Assembly: GCF_900089605.1 (NCBI RefSeq)
Contig: NZ_LT594324.1
Coordinates: forward strand, 1,860,001 to 1,924,000
Origin: Micromonospora narathiwatensis
Lineage (GTDB): Bacteria; Actinomycetota; Actinomycetes; Mycobacteriales; Micromonosporaceae
Reading direction: 5' to 3'
Length of the DNA stretch: 64,000 nucleotides
The notes under the pieces: generated by a model
Database searches by the model: none
What the model saw: only the letters and a program-made list of their open reading frames with translations
Told to the model about the DNA's origin: nothing
In this document: positions 15,375-24,479 of the stretch, in pieces
How positions within the stretch are numbered: the first letter of the stretch is position 1
Layout of the letters: each line of letters opens with the position of its first letter
Position numbers and translations under genes: made by a program

Positions 15375-16352
15375 TCAATGGCTCCGAGTGTCCTGACGGG
15401 AGCGGAACGCCGTGCGGTACGCCTGGGGCGAGATGCCGAGTTCGCGGCGGAAGCTGTGCCGCAGGTTGCCGGCCGAGCCGATGCCGGTCCGGGCTGCGAT
15501 CTGTTCGACCGACTCGTCACCGGTTTCGAGCAGCCGTTGCGCGGCGAGGATCCGCTCCCGCACCAGCCAGCGGTGCGGGCTCATCCCGGTGAGGCGTTGA
15601 AAGCGCCTGGCCAGGGTACGCGGGCTCATGTGCACCCGGGCTGCCAGCGAGTGCAGCGACCACCGTTGCGCCAGGTGCTGGCGCATCCAGTCGAGCAGGT
15701 CCGGCAGCGGGTCACCCGGATCGGGGCTGAGCGGCGAGTCGACGAACTGAGCCTGGCCCCCGCTGCGGTAGCCGGCCAGCACCAGCCGTCGGGCCAGGGC
15801 GGCGGCGGCGTCCGCGCCGAAGTCTCCGCGTACGACGTGCAGCGCGAGATCCATCCCCGCCGACATCCCCGCGGAGGTGAGCACGCGGCGGTCGTCGACG
15901 AACAGGGCACGCGGGTCCACGGTCGCGCCCGGGAACAGCGTGGCGAGCAGCGGGGCCATCGCCCAGTGCGTCGTGACCCGCCGCCGATCGAGCAGGCCGG
16001 CGTGCCCGAGCACGAACGCCCCGGTGCAGATCGACATGATCCGCGCGCCACGTTCGTGTGCCCGGCGCAGGGTCGTCAGCAGCGCCCGAGGCGGGCTCTC
16101 CCGCTCCCTCGTCCACCCCGGCACCACCAGCAGATCGGCGCGTTCCGCGTCGTCGAGCCCGTACGCCGCCCGTACGGTGACCCCACCGTCGAGGTCGACC
16201 GGACCCGGCACCAGCCCGCACGTCCGGGTCCGGTACCACGAGCCGAACCGGTCGGAGTAGTCCACGCCGAAGATCTCGTTGACGGTCACGTAGTCGAAGC
16301 TGCCCGCGCCGGCGTAGGCCAGCACGGCCACCCCGGGTCCGTCCAGCGGCAT
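15375..16352 (-). CDS. GlxA-type transcriptional regulator (DJ-1/PfpI plus AraC HTH)
   Basis: This 325-residue regulator has an N-terminal DJ-1/PfpI-like domain with the SICTGAFVLGHAGLL nucleophile-elbow region near residue 105 and a DPRALFVDD strand. A C-terminal AraC-type double helix-turn-helix follows from about residue 225 (SLHSLAARVHMSPRTLARRF and IAARTGIGSAGNLRHSFRR). The architecture is that of GlxA/FtrA-like regulators, which sense small amino or nitrogen compounds. GGAGGAGG lies 7 nt before the ATG. It precedes the secreted hydrolase gene on the same strand by 32 nt and may share its transcript. It is divergent from the metallo-hydrolase gene, a plausible target. Confidence 0.88.
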   Translation of the reverse strand: MPLDGPGVAVLAYAGAGSFDYVTVNEIFGVDYSDRFGSWYRTRTCGLVPGPVDLDGGVTVRAAYGLDDAERADLLVVPGWTRERESPPRALLTTLRRAHERGARIMSICTGAFVLGHAGLLDRRRVTTHWAMAPLLATLFPGATVDPRALFVDDRRVLTSAGMSAGMDLALHVVRGDFGADAAAALARRLVLAGYRSGGQAQFVDSPLSPDPGDPLPDLLDWMRQHLAQRWSLHSLAARVHMSPRTLARRFQRLTGMSPHRWLVRERILAAQRLLETGDESVEQIAARTGIGSAGNLRHSFRRELGISPQAYRTAFRSRQDTRSH

Positions 16353-16580
16353 CCGGCGACCTCCTCCGCCTCACGCGGCCGCCCGCCGGGCGGCAGGGAC
16401 CGGGTTCGTGGCATCGATCCTAGGAACCGGAGCAGGTCGGACCGGCGGTGAGATCCGGCCACGTATCGGCAGGATCAGGTCGGTGCCGCGCCACGGCCGC
16501 CCCGGCGTACCCGTTCCGGTTCTAGCGTCGGTGCCTGACGCGCCGGGTGCGTCGCCCGGACCGGACGAGAGGTGGCTACC

Positions 16581-17540
16581 GTGAACGAGACTTCCCCCGC
16601 GGTACGGCGACGGACCTTCCTGCTCGCCGCCACGGCGTTGACGGTCGCCGGCGCCGGCGCCGGCGACCCGGCGAGCGCCGACCCGTCCGGCAGGAAGGAG
16701 CGGCCGGCGGTGGCGGCACGATCGGTCGGCGCGTTCGAGGTGATCCCGCTGCTCGACGCGGCGGGGCCGTTCTTCCTCGACCGGCAGGTGGCCTTTCCCC
16801 AGGCCACCCCGCACGCCTGGGACCTCGCCCGGGGCGTCGACCCCGGCGCGTTCGGCCCCGGGGAGACCTGGCGGCTCGACTTCCGCTGTTACGCGATCCG
16901 CGGGCCACGGGGCCGGCTGACGCTGGTCGACACCGGGGTGGGGCCCGACGGCAGTCCGGCCGGAGGCTGGGCGCCGACGCCGGGCCGGCTGCCGTCCGAG
17001 CTGGAGCGCGCCGGAATCGACCCCGTGGACGTCGACGTGGTGGTGCTGACCCACCTGCACGAGGACCATTTCGGCTGGTCCGTCGGGCTGGACGGGAGGC
17101 CGATGTTCCCCAACGCCCGCTACGTGGTCCAGCGGAGCGAGGTGGCCGCACTCCCGGACGGTGACGCGGCCCGGGCGTACGTCGTCGACCCGCTGCGCGT
17201 GACCGGCCAGCTCGACGAGGTCGACGGCGCCACCCGCCTCGCCACCGCCCCTGGCCGGTCGGGCGGATCGATCCGCGTCATCCCCACCCCGGGCCACACG
17301 CCGGGTCACCAGTCGGTCGTCGTCGACCACGGCCGCGAGCAGGTGATCGTTACCGGTGACGTGCTGGTGCACGCGGTCCAACTCGTCGATCCGGGGGTGG
17401 CCTACCGGTACGAGGCCGACCCCGACGTCGCCCGTCGGACCCGTCAGCGGCTGCTCGCCGAAGCCAGGGCCCGTCGCACCGTGCTGGCCACCGCGCATCT
17501 GACCCAACCCTGGACCGAGGTGGCGACGGAGCCGCGGTGA
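16581..17540 (+). CDS. Tat-exported metallo-beta-lactamase-fold hydrolase
   Basis: This protein of 319 residues carries a twin-arginine leader (RRRTFLLAATALTVAG) ending near an AxA site, then a metallo-beta-lactamase fold. The zinc motif is THLHEDHFG with H158, H160, D162 and H163, followed by a GHTPGHQS histidine and a TGDVL aspartate, which complete a dinuclear site. The pattern fits the AiiA-like lactonase and MBL hydrolase group. It probably acts outside the membrane, possibly on a lactone. I chose the GTG at 16581 because GAGAGG precedes it by 8 nt; the GTG at 16572 is the alternative. It is divergent from a GlxA-type regulator. Confidence 0.82.
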   Translation: MNETSPAVRRRTFLLAATALTVAGAGAGDPASADPSGRKERPAVAARSVGAFEVIPLLDAAGPFFLDRQVAFPQATPHAWDLARGVDPGAFGPGETWRLDFRCYAIRGPRGRLTLVDTGVGPDGSPAGGWAPTPGRLPSELERAGIDPVDVDVVVLTHLHEDHFGWSVGLDGRPMFPNARYVVQRSEVAALPDGDAARAYVVDPLRVTGQLDEVDGATRLATAPGRSGGSIRVIPTPGHTPGHQSVVVDHGREQVIVTGDVLVHAVQLVDPGVAYRYEADPDVARRTRQRLLAEARARRTVLATAHLTQPWTEVATEPR

Positions 17541-17578
17541 CGGCCGGCCGGTCCGACGGGTGGGAGGACGGCCCGGGC

Positions 17579-18451
17579 TCAGGGCTTGCGCGCGACCGCC
17601 GCGTACATGGACGCCTGCGCGACCGACGTCCGGTGCTCCGGCGGCACGTCGGGACGCCACTCGGTGACGGGGGTGATGCCCGGCGAGACGAGTTCCAGGC
17701 CGTCGAAGAACGCGGCGAACTCGTCCCTGGTCCGGAAGGCCATGTCGATCATGCTGGTCGTGGTGACCGGCGCGGCGGTGGCGGCGACCTCGCGCGGCAC
17801 CAGGTCGGTGGTGGCGTGCGAGATCACCACATGGCTGCCCGACGGCAGGGCCTCGACCAGTCGGCGGGTGATCCCGTACGGGTCGTCGGCGTCGGTCAGG
17901 AAGTGCAGGATCGCCACGAGCATCAACCCGACCGGCCGGTCCAGGTCGATGGTGGCGCGGACGTCGGGGTGACCCAGGATCCGCTCCGGGTCGCGCAGGT
18001 CCGCGTCGACGTACGCGGTGGCGCCCTGCGGCGCGCTGGTCAGCAGGGCGCGCGCGTGCGCGAGCACGATGGGGTCGTTGTCGACGTACGCGACCCGCGA
18101 GCCGGGGGCGATCTCCTGGGCGACCTCGTGCATGTTCGGGCTGGTGGGGATGCCCGTCCCGATGTCGAGGAACTGCCGGAGGCCGGCCGTGGCGGCCAGG
18201 TAGCGGGTGGCCCGCCGCATGAACCGGCGGTTCTCGATCACGGTGGTCCGGATCGCCGGGTACGCGGCGGCCACGGCGTCGCCGGAGCGTCGGTCCGCCG
18301 CGAAGTTGTCCTTGCCGCCGAGCCAGTAGTCGTAGCGGCGGGCCGGGTGCGGGACGGACGGGTCGATCCGTGTCGACGGCGGCTGCTCCGGCCCTGGTCG
18401 TACCCCCGACGTCATGTCCGCCACCGTGACCTCCCCGTCCATAGTGGGCAT
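17579..18451 (-). CDS. S-adenosyl methyltransferase (DUF574 type)
   Basis: This 290-residue protein belongs to the actinobacterial SAM-dependent methyltransferase family formerly called DUF574. Typical features are the ARRYDYWLGGKDNFAADR opening, the FLDIGTGIPTSPNMHEVA SAM-binding loop near residue 95, and VDNDPIVLAHARALL, which contacts the SAM ribose. These proteins are numerous in Streptomyces and Micromonospora, and their substrates are largely unknown. The ATG at 18451 gives the longest frame; a GTG at 18424 has GGAGG 5 nt upstream and is an equally good start. It is convergent with the metallo-hydrolase gene. Confidence 0.85.
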   Translation of the reverse strand: MPTMDGEVTVADMTSGVRPGPEQPPSTRIDPSVPHPARRYDYWLGGKDNFAADRRSGDAVAAAYPAIRTTVIENRRFMRRATRYLAATAGLRQFLDIGTGIPTSPNMHEVAQEIAPGSRVAYVDNDPIVLAHARALLTSAPQGATAYVDADLRDPERILGHPDVRATIDLDRPVGLMLVAILHFLTDADDPYGITRRLVEALPSGSHVVISHATTDLVPREVAATAAPVTTTSMIDMAFRTRDEFAAFFDGLELVSPGITPVTEWRPDVPPEHRTSVAQASMYAAVARKP

Positions 18452-18648
18452 CCACCTGGATCCTAACCGGCGGGCCCGTCACCGGGGATCCCTCCCACGG
18501 CTCGCCACCCGCGCGGTCGGTCCCCCGGCTGCGGCAGATGGCCTGGCCCCGGTCGGCATCACCGATTGCGACGTGGACGGCGCACCGGTGCGGCAGAGTC
18601 GGAGAACGGGGCGCCGACCGGTGTCCGAGAACGGCGGGTCGAACGGCG

Positions 18649-20115
18649 ATGGCCAGGTCGGACGGGGCGGGCCGGGACGGCAACGAGCGTGGTGGCGCGC
18701 GGCCGGCCGGCCGGCTGTCGCTCGGGCCGGGGGTGTTCCGTCCCGTGATCCTGCTCGCCATGGTGCTGTCGCTGAACGGCGCGGACGTCGGAACGATCGG
18801 TGCGGCGGCGATGCAGTTGGAGGCGGGGCTGGGCATCGACCACGCCCGGCTCGGCCTGCTGGCCACGGCGTCATCGGGCGTGGGTGTGCTCGCGTGCGTG
18901 CCGCTGGGGGTGCTCGCCGACCGGACCAACCGGGTACGCCTGCTCGTGATCACCGTCGCGCTGTGGGCGCTGGCCATGGTCGCCGGCGGGCTGGCGCCCA
19001 ACTACTGGTGGCTGCTCGCGTCCCGGCTGCTGCTCGGTGCCGCGGTGGCCGCGTCCGGCCCGGTGGTGGTCTCCCTGACCGGGGATCTCATCCCACCCGC
19101 CGAGCGCGCGACGGTCCTCGGCTGGATTCTCACCGGCGAGATCCTGGGTGCCGGGTTCGGCCTGCTGGCCGGCGGCGAGATCGCCGCGACGATCTCCTGG
19201 CGGGCCGCGTTCTTCCTGCTCGGGGCGGTCAGCGCGGGGCTGGCGGTGGCGCTGTGGCGGCTGCTGCCCGAGCCCGCCCGGGGCGGTGCGAGCTGGCCGT
19301 CCCCGCAGCGGGGCGGAGCCGAACCGGGACAGCCGAGCCCGGGGCGACCGGCCGCCGACCGCGCGTGGGCGGTGGTGTCCACCCAGGGCATCGAGCCGGT
19401 CCGCGGCCGGGTGCTACGGGAGGACCCGAACCAGTGGTCGATCCCGCGGGCCGCGGTCTACCTGTTGTCGATTCCCACCAACCGGCTGTTGATCGTGGCC
19501 TCGGCGACAGGATATTTCTTCTTCGCGGGTCTGCGCACCTTTGTCGTCATCTTCGCCGTACGGCACTTCGGCATCTCGCAGACCGAGTTCGGTGCTCCGC
19601 TGGTGGTGATCGGGGCGGCGGCGCTCGCCGGGGTGGTGTTCGCCGGCCGGCTAGCCGACCGCGCGCTGGCCCGGGGCCGGGTCAGCGTACGGGTGGTCGT
19701 GCCCGCGATCGGCTACGTCGCCGCCGCGATCTTCTTCGTTCCGGGGGTGTGGCTGTCCTCGTTGGTGATGGCGCTGCCGTTGATCGCGCTCGGTGCGGCC
19801 GCCCTGGCGGCGGCCAATCCACCGCTGGACGCGGCCCGGCTGGACATCGTGCCCGGCCAGTTGTGGGGCCGGGCGGAGAGTCTGCGGACGGTCCTGCGGC
19901 TCGTGGCCGAGGCGGGGGCCCCGGCCACCTTCGGGTGGCTGGCCGACCGGTTGGGCGGCGCGGCCGGGCAGGCCGACGCCGTCGGTCTGCGCGACACGTT
20001 TCTGATCATGCTCGTCCCGTTGCTGGCCAACGGGCTCCTCCTGTTTACCGTCCGGCGCGTCTACCCGGTCGACGTGGCGACGGCGGCCGCGTCCCAGCGC
20101 CCCGCCACGGCCTGA
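18649..20115 (+). CDS. MFS transporter
   Basis: This membrane protein of about 488 residues belongs to the major facilitator superfamily, with roughly twelve hydrophobic helices. The motif-A-like loop GVLADRTNRVRLL lies between helices 2 and 3, and the central cytoplasmic linker is long, hydrophilic and proline-rich. A second conserved loop, GRLADRALARGRVS, follows helix 8. Export of a drug or metabolite is the usual role, but the substrate is unknown. The start is uncertain: the ATG at 18649 lacks a strong ribosome site but gives a sensible N-terminus, and the open frame upstream is not protein-like. Confidence 0.83.
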   Translation: MARSDGAGRDGNERGGARPAGRLSLGPGVFRPVILLAMVLSLNGADVGTIGAAAMQLEAGLGIDHARLGLLATASSGVGVLACVPLGVLADRTNRVRLLVITVALWALAMVAGGLAPNYWWLLASRLLLGAAVAASGPVVVSLTGDLIPPAERATVLGWILTGEILGAGFGLLAGGEIAATISWRAAFFLLGAVSAGLAVALWRLLPEPARGGASWPSPQRGGAEPGQPSPGRPAADRAWAVVSTQGIEPVRGRVLREDPNQWSIPRAAVYLLSIPTNRLLIVASATGYFFFAGLRTFVVIFAVRHFGISQTEFGAPLVVIGAAALAGVVFAGRLADRALARGRVSVRVVVPAIGYVAAAIFFVPGVWLSSLVMALPLIALGAAALAAANPPLDAARLDIVPGQLWGRAESLRTVLRLVAEAGAPATFGWLADRLGGAAGQADAVGLRDTFLIMLVPLLANGLLLFTVRRVYPVDVATAAASQRPATA

Positions 20116-20387
20116 GCCGGGGCCACCCGAGCCCGGCCTCGGCTCAGGGCATTTGGCGGGATTCAGGGAATTGGCACCGATCTGCATGGTTAAGGTGAAT
20201 TCAAGCTGGCTTCGGGGGTCGGTGTTTCCCCGGCGCCACCCGCGCCGCCGATCACCAGGAGCGGTACCGCACCGACCGCTCCAGCCCGCATCGGGCGGTA
20301 CGCCCCACGACAGCGGCGGCGTCCGCACCGGGGCTGCCCGGACGAGCAGACACCGTCGGCCCCGTGCCCGGCCAGGAAGGAATAGTG

Positions 20388-21245
20388 ATGAGCCAACGCA
20401 CGGCCGTCGCGGCGGTTCGCCGGGTCGAGCAGGCCCGGTCGCGGGAGAACTTCCCGGTCGCGTTGCGCGTCCTGCCCGGCCGTTACCGCCGGCATCTGCT
20501 CGCGGTCTACGCCTACGCCCGCCAGGTCGACGATCTCGGGGACGAGCCCCTGCCAGACCCGACCGACCGGCTCGCCGCCCTCGACCACATCGAGGCCGAG
20601 CTGCGGTCCCTCTACGCCGACCGCGAGGTGACCCACCCGGTGGTGCGTGCCCTCGCCCCCACGGTGGCCGAGTGCCGGCTGCCCCTCGGCGCGCTGGTCC
20701 GGCTGATCGAGGCGAACCGGGTCGACCAGCGGGTGACCCGGTACGCCACCTTCGACGAGCTGGTCGGGTACTGCACCCTGTCGGCCAACCCGGTCGGCGA
20801 GCTGGTCCTGCACGTCTTCGGGCAGGTGGGACCGGACAGGGTCGCGCTGTCCGACCGGGTCTGCACGGCGTTGCAGCTCGTCGAACACCTGCAGGACGTG
20901 GCCGAGGACCACCAGCGTGGCCGGATCTACCTGCCGGCGGAGGACATGGACCGGTTCGACGTCACCGAGGCCGACCTCGCCCGTCCCACGGCCAGCCGCC
21001 GGCTCCGCGACCTGATCGAGTTCGAGGCGGAGCGGGCCCGGGCGTGGCTCGACGCCGGAGCCCCGCTCGTGGCGGCCCTGCACGGCTGGGCCCGGCTCGC
21101 GGTGAGCGGCTACCTGGCCGGCGGCCGGGCGACCCTCGACGCGCTGGCGGCGGCCGGTTACGACCCGCTGCCGACCACTGTCCGCCCCCGGGGCCGGCGC
21201 GTCCTGCACCGCTGGCTGGCCGCCACCGTGAGGAGCGCCGGATGA
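20388..21245 (+). CDS. hpnC: Squalene synthase HpnC
   Basis: This 285-residue protein is a trans-isoprenyl diphosphate synthase of the squalene/phytoene synthase family. The first aspartate motif is in YAYARQVDDLGDE near residue 45, and the second is QDVAEDHQRGRIYLP near residue 165. In the three-gene bacterial route HpnC converts presqualene diphosphate to hydroxysqualene in the cytosol. AGGAAGG at 20374-20380 precedes the ATG by 7 nt. The stop overlaps the hpnD start (ATGA). This is the first gene of the hopanoid operon; the 270 bp upstream must hold its promoter, but I see no clear one. Confidence 0.92.
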   Translation: MSQRTAVAAVRRVEQARSRENFPVALRVLPGRYRRHLLAVYAYARQVDDLGDEPLPDPTDRLAALDHIEAELRSLYADREVTHPVVRALAPTVAECRLPLGALVRLIEANRVDQRVTRYATFDELVGYCTLSANPVGELVLHVFGQVGPDRVALSDRVCTALQLVEHLQDVAEDHQRGRIYLPAEDMDRFDVTEADLARPTASRRLRDLIEFEAERARAWLDAGAPLVAALHGWARLAVSGYLAGGRATLDALAAAGYDPLPTTVRPRGRRVLHRWLAATVRSAG

Positions 21246-22111
21246 CCACGATCTGCGACGTCGACAGGGCCTACCGGCGCTGCGAGCAGATCACCCGCAG
21301 CCAGGCCGCCAACTTCGCGTACGGGATCCGGCTGCTGCCGCCGGTGAAACGCCGCGCCCTGTCGGCCATCTACGCCACCGCCCGGCGCATCGACGACATC
21401 GGTGACGGCACCCTGCCGCCGGACGAGAAGCTGGACCACCTGGCACGGATTCGGGCGGCGCTGCACCGGCTGCCCGGCAACGACGACGGCGACCCGGTGC
21501 TCACCGCGCTCGCGGACGCCGCGGTCCGGATGCCGATCCCGCTGGCGGCCTTCGACGAGCTGATCGACGGGTGTGCCGCCGACGTGACCGGCCGCACGTA
21601 CGACACCTTCGACGACCTGCGCTGGTACTGCCGCTGCGTGGCCGGCTCGATCGGCCGGCTCTCGCTCGGGGTGTTCGGCGCCACCGACCCGGGCCGGGCC
21701 GAACCGCTGGCCGACGCCCTGGGCGTGGCGCTGCAACTGACCAACATCCTGCGCGACCTGGTCGAGGACCGGGTGAACGGGCGGATCTACCTGCCGGCCG
21801 AGGATCTGGACCGGTTCGGCTGCACCCTGCGGCTGGACGACGGCCGGTTCGCCGACCCGCCCGAGCGGCTGGCCGAACTCGTCCGCTTCCAGGCGCGCCG
21901 GGCCGCCGAGTGGTACGACCTCGGGCTGCGGCTGCTGCCCCTGCTGGACCGGCGCAGCGCGGCCTGCACCGCGGCGATGGCCGGCATCTACCGCCGGCTG
22001 CTCGCCCGGATCGCGGCGGACCCGCTGGCGGTCACCCGCAGCCGGGTGTCGCTGCCCGGCCGGGAGAAGGCGTGGGTGGCCGCACGCGCGCTCGTCGGAC
22101 GTTCCGCATGA
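21242..22111 (+). CDS. hpnD: Presqualene diphosphate synthase HpnD
   Basis: This 289-residue enzyme joins two farnesyl diphosphates into presqualene diphosphate. The aspartate-rich motifs are ATARRIDDIGDG near residue 45 and NILRDLVEDRVNGRIYLP near residue 175, with the EDLDRFG segment that follows in true HpnD proteins. It is a paralogue of the preceding hpnC gene, both of normal family length. The start overlaps the hpnC stop by 4 nt and the end overlaps the hpnE start by 4 nt, so the three squalene genes are translationally coupled. Confidence 0.93.
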   Translation: MTTICDVDRAYRRCEQITRSQAANFAYGIRLLPPVKRRALSAIYATARRIDDIGDGTLPPDEKLDHLARIRAALHRLPGNDDGDPVLTALADAAVRMPIPLAAFDELIDGCAADVTGRTYDTFDDLRWYCRCVAGSIGRLSLGVFGATDPGRAEPLADALGVALQLTNILRDLVEDRVNGRIYLPAEDLDRFGCTLRLDDGRFADPPERLAELVRFQARRAAEWYDLGLRLLPLLDRRSAACTAAMAGIYRRLLARIAADPLAVTRSRVSLPGREKAWVAARALVGRSA

Positions 22112-23475
22112 CCGCCGCACGGGTGCCGGGCGGCGCCGGCAGCGTGTGCGTGATCGGGGGCGGCCTGGCCGGCATCGCCGCGGCGGTCCGGCTCGCCGAC
22201 CAGGGACTGCCGGTGACGCTGCTGGAGAGCCGACCCGAACTCGGGGGAGCCACCTACTCCTTCCGCCGCGACGGGCTGACCGTGGACACCGGCCAGCACG
22301 TCTTCCTCCGGTGCTACCACGCCTACCGGGGGCTGCTCGACCGGCTCGGCGTCACCGACGACGCCGACGTGCAACCACGGTTCGCGGTGCCGGTGCTGCT
22401 TCCGGGGCGGGCACCGCACCTGCTGGCCCGCCGCCGGCTGCCGGCGCCGGCACACCTGCTGCCCGGGCTGGCCGGCTACCGGCTGCTCGGCCCCGCGGAG
22501 CGGCTCGCCGCCGTGCGGGCCGCCGCCGCGCTCCGGCACGTCGACCCCGACCTGCCGGAGACCGACGCGCGCAGCTTCGGCGACTGGCTCACCGAGCACG
22601 GTCAGAGCGAGCGGGCGGTGCGTCGACTCTGGGACCTGGTAACCGTGGCCGCGCTGAACCTGCCCAGCGCCCACGCGTCGCTGGCCCTGGCCGCCCGGGT
22701 GTTCCGCACCGGACTGCTCGACAGCGCCGACGCCGGCGACATCGGCCGCCCGCTGGTCCCGCTGACCGACCTGCACGCCGTCCCCGCCCGGCGGCTGCTG
22801 CACGAGCTCGGCGCCCGGGTGCACACCCGGTCCCGGGTCCGGTGGATCCACCCGGAATCCGCCGGCTTCCGTGTCGGCCTCAGCGACGGCGAGATCGCCG
22901 CGGACGCGGTCGTGCTGGCCGTGCCACACCCGGTCGCGGCCGCGCTGGTCCCGCCGGCCGCCGCGCCCGGCGCCGGCGACTGGCACCGGCTCGGCGCGGC
23001 GCCGATCGTCAACGTGCACCTGCGCTACGCGCACCGGGTCACCGAGCTGACCATGGCCGCCGCCGTGGAGTCCCCGGCACAGTGGATCTTCACCCGGCCC
23101 TTGCCGGACGACGCGCAGCAGGTGGTGGTGTCCCTGTCAGCCGCCGACACCGAGATCGACCGACCCGCCGCCGAACTGGTGGCGGCCCAACGCGCGGCGC
23201 TCGCCGCGCTGTTTCCCGCCGCGCGGCACACCCCGGTACGCGACGCGTTCGTCACCCGGGAGCCGCGGGCCACCTTCCGGCAGGCACCCGGCACCCGGGC
23301 GTACCGGCCGGCCACGACGACCCGCCTACCCGGGCTGGTGCTGGCCGGCGCATGGACCGACACGGGCTGGCCGGACACGATGGAGGGCGCGGTGCGCAGC
23401 GGCCAGGAGGCCGCGGACGTCGTCGCCCGCCAGCTCGCGTCCCGGCCCCGACACCACACGGAGGCCGCACGATGA
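22108..23475 (+). CDS. hpnE: Hydroxysqualene dehydroxylase HpnE
   Basis: This 455-residue flavoprotein of the amine oxidase/phytoene desaturase family opens with the FAD motif VIGGGLAGIAAAVRLADQG near residue 15. The VDTGQHVFLRCYHAY segment near residue 60 is characteristic of HpnE. The C-terminal FAD site is LAGAWTDTGWPDTMEGAVRS. It reduces hydroxysqualene to squalene, completing the HpnCDE route. The ATG at 22108 overlaps the hpnD stop by 4 nt. The longer open frames that extend upstream are shadows of hpnD. Confidence 0.92.
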   Translation: MTAARVPGGAGSVCVIGGGLAGIAAAVRLADQGLPVTLLESRPELGGATYSFRRDGLTVDTGQHVFLRCYHAYRGLLDRLGVTDDADVQPRFAVPVLLPGRAPHLLARRRLPAPAHLLPGLAGYRLLGPAERLAAVRAAAALRHVDPDLPETDARSFGDWLTEHGQSERAVRRLWDLVTVAALNLPSAHASLALAARVFRTGLLDSADAGDIGRPLVPLTDLHAVPARRLLHELGARVHTRSRVRWIHPESAGFRVGLSDGEIAADAVVLAVPHPVAAALVPPAAAPGAGDWHRLGAAPIVNVHLRYAHRVTELTMAAAVESPAQWIFTRPLPDDAQQVVVSLSAADTEIDRPAAELVAAQRAALAALFPAARHTPVRDAFVTREPRATFRQAPGTRAYRPATTTRLPGLVLAGAWTDTGWPDTMEGAVRSGQEAADVVARQLASRPRHHTEAAR

Positions 23476-24479
23476 CCATCGCGCACAGCCACAGCACCAG
23501 CCAGATCCACACCCACGTGGAACCGGCCATCCGGGTGCTGCTGGACCGGCTGGACCCGGGCAACCGGCTGGTCGCCGGCTACCAGATGGGCTACTGGAAC
23601 GCCGACGGGTCACCAGCTGTCTGCCAGGGAAAGGGACTGCGTCCGGCGTTGGCCCTTCTGTCGGCCCAGGCGACCGGTGCCGAACCCGAGGCCGGCGTGC
23701 CGGCCGCCGCCGCGGTCGAGCTGACGCACAACTTCTCCCTGCTGCACGACGACGTGATGGACGGCGACACCGAGCGCCGCCACCGGCCCACCGCCTGGAC
23801 CGTGTTCGGGGTCAGCTCGGCCATCCTCGCCGGGGACGCCCTGATCGGGCTGGCGTACGAGGCCCTCGCCGAGGTCCCCGGCGGCGTTCCGGCGGTGCGG
23901 CGGCTCGGCCTGGACGTGCGCGCCCTGATCCGTGGACAGGCCGCCGACCTGGCGTTCGAGCACCGCGACGACGTCACCCTCGACGAGTGCCTGACCATGG
24001 CCGGTGACAAGACCGCCGCCCTGCTGTCCGGCTCGTGCACGCTCGGTGCACTGCTCTGCGGCGGCCCCGCCGGGCTGGTCGACGGGCTGTCCCGGTTCGG
24101 CCTGCACCTCGGGCTCGCCTTCCAGCTCGTCGACGACCTGCTCGGCATCTGGGGCGACCCGCGGCGCACCGGCAAGCCGGTCGGCTCCGACCTGCGCGCC
24201 CGCAAGCGCACCATCCCGGTCGTCCGGGCGGTGACCGACGGCGGCCGGGCCGGCCGGACGCTGGCCGAGCTGTACCGGTCGCCGGCGCCGCTGGCCGACG
24301 ACGACGTGGCCCGCGCGACCGCGCTGATCGAGGCGACCGGGGCGCGCGAGTGGACGCGGCAGCGGGCGGCGCGGGAGACCGAGCTGGCCCGTTCGGAACT
24401 GGCCGCCCTGGACCTGCCCGACCACGTACGCCGCGAACTCGCCGACATCACCACCTTCATCACCGGACGGGATCACTGA
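23472..24479 (+). CDS. Polyprenyl (farnesyl) diphosphate synthase
   Basis: This 335-residue all-helical prenyltransferase carries both aspartate-rich motifs: LLHDDVMDGD near residue 95, which is a DDxxD motif, and LVDDLLGIWGD near residue 220. The QGKGLRPALALLSA stretch binds isopentenyl diphosphate. It condenses IPP with allylic diphosphates; farnesyl diphosphate is the expected product because the next steps need it. The residues before the first aspartate motif (ELTHNFSLLHDD) lack the pair of bulky aromatics of some short-chain enzymes, so chain length is inferred from context. The gene is coupled to hpnE (4-nt overlap) and shc (1-nt overlap). Confidence 0.88.
   Translation: MTIAHSHSTSQIHTHVEPAIRVLLDRLDPGNRLVAGYQMGYWNADGSPAVCQGKGLRPALALLSAQATGAEPEAGVPAAAAVELTHNFSLLHDDVMDGDTERRHRPTAWTVFGVSSAILAGDALIGLAYEALAEVPGGVPAVRRLGLDVRALIRGQAADLAFEHRDDVTLDECLTMAGDKTAALLSGSCTLGALLCGGPAGLVDGLSRFGLHLGLAFQLVDDLLGIWGDPRRTGKPVGSDLRARKRTIPVVRAVTDGGRAGRTLAELYRSPAPLADDDVARATALIEATGAREWTRQRAARETELARSELAALDLPDHVRRELADITTFITGRDH

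Noticed and set aside
16371..19001. 876-codon minus-strand open frame
   Set aside because: It crosses three well-supported genes on both strands and its translation is low-complexity arginine, proline and alanine, which is the usual shadow in high-GC DNA.
24035..24478. Apparent upstream extension of the cyclase frame
   Set aside because: The translated piece is arginine- and proline-rich and lies wholly within the prenyl synthase gene; the ATG at 24479 begins the real protein.
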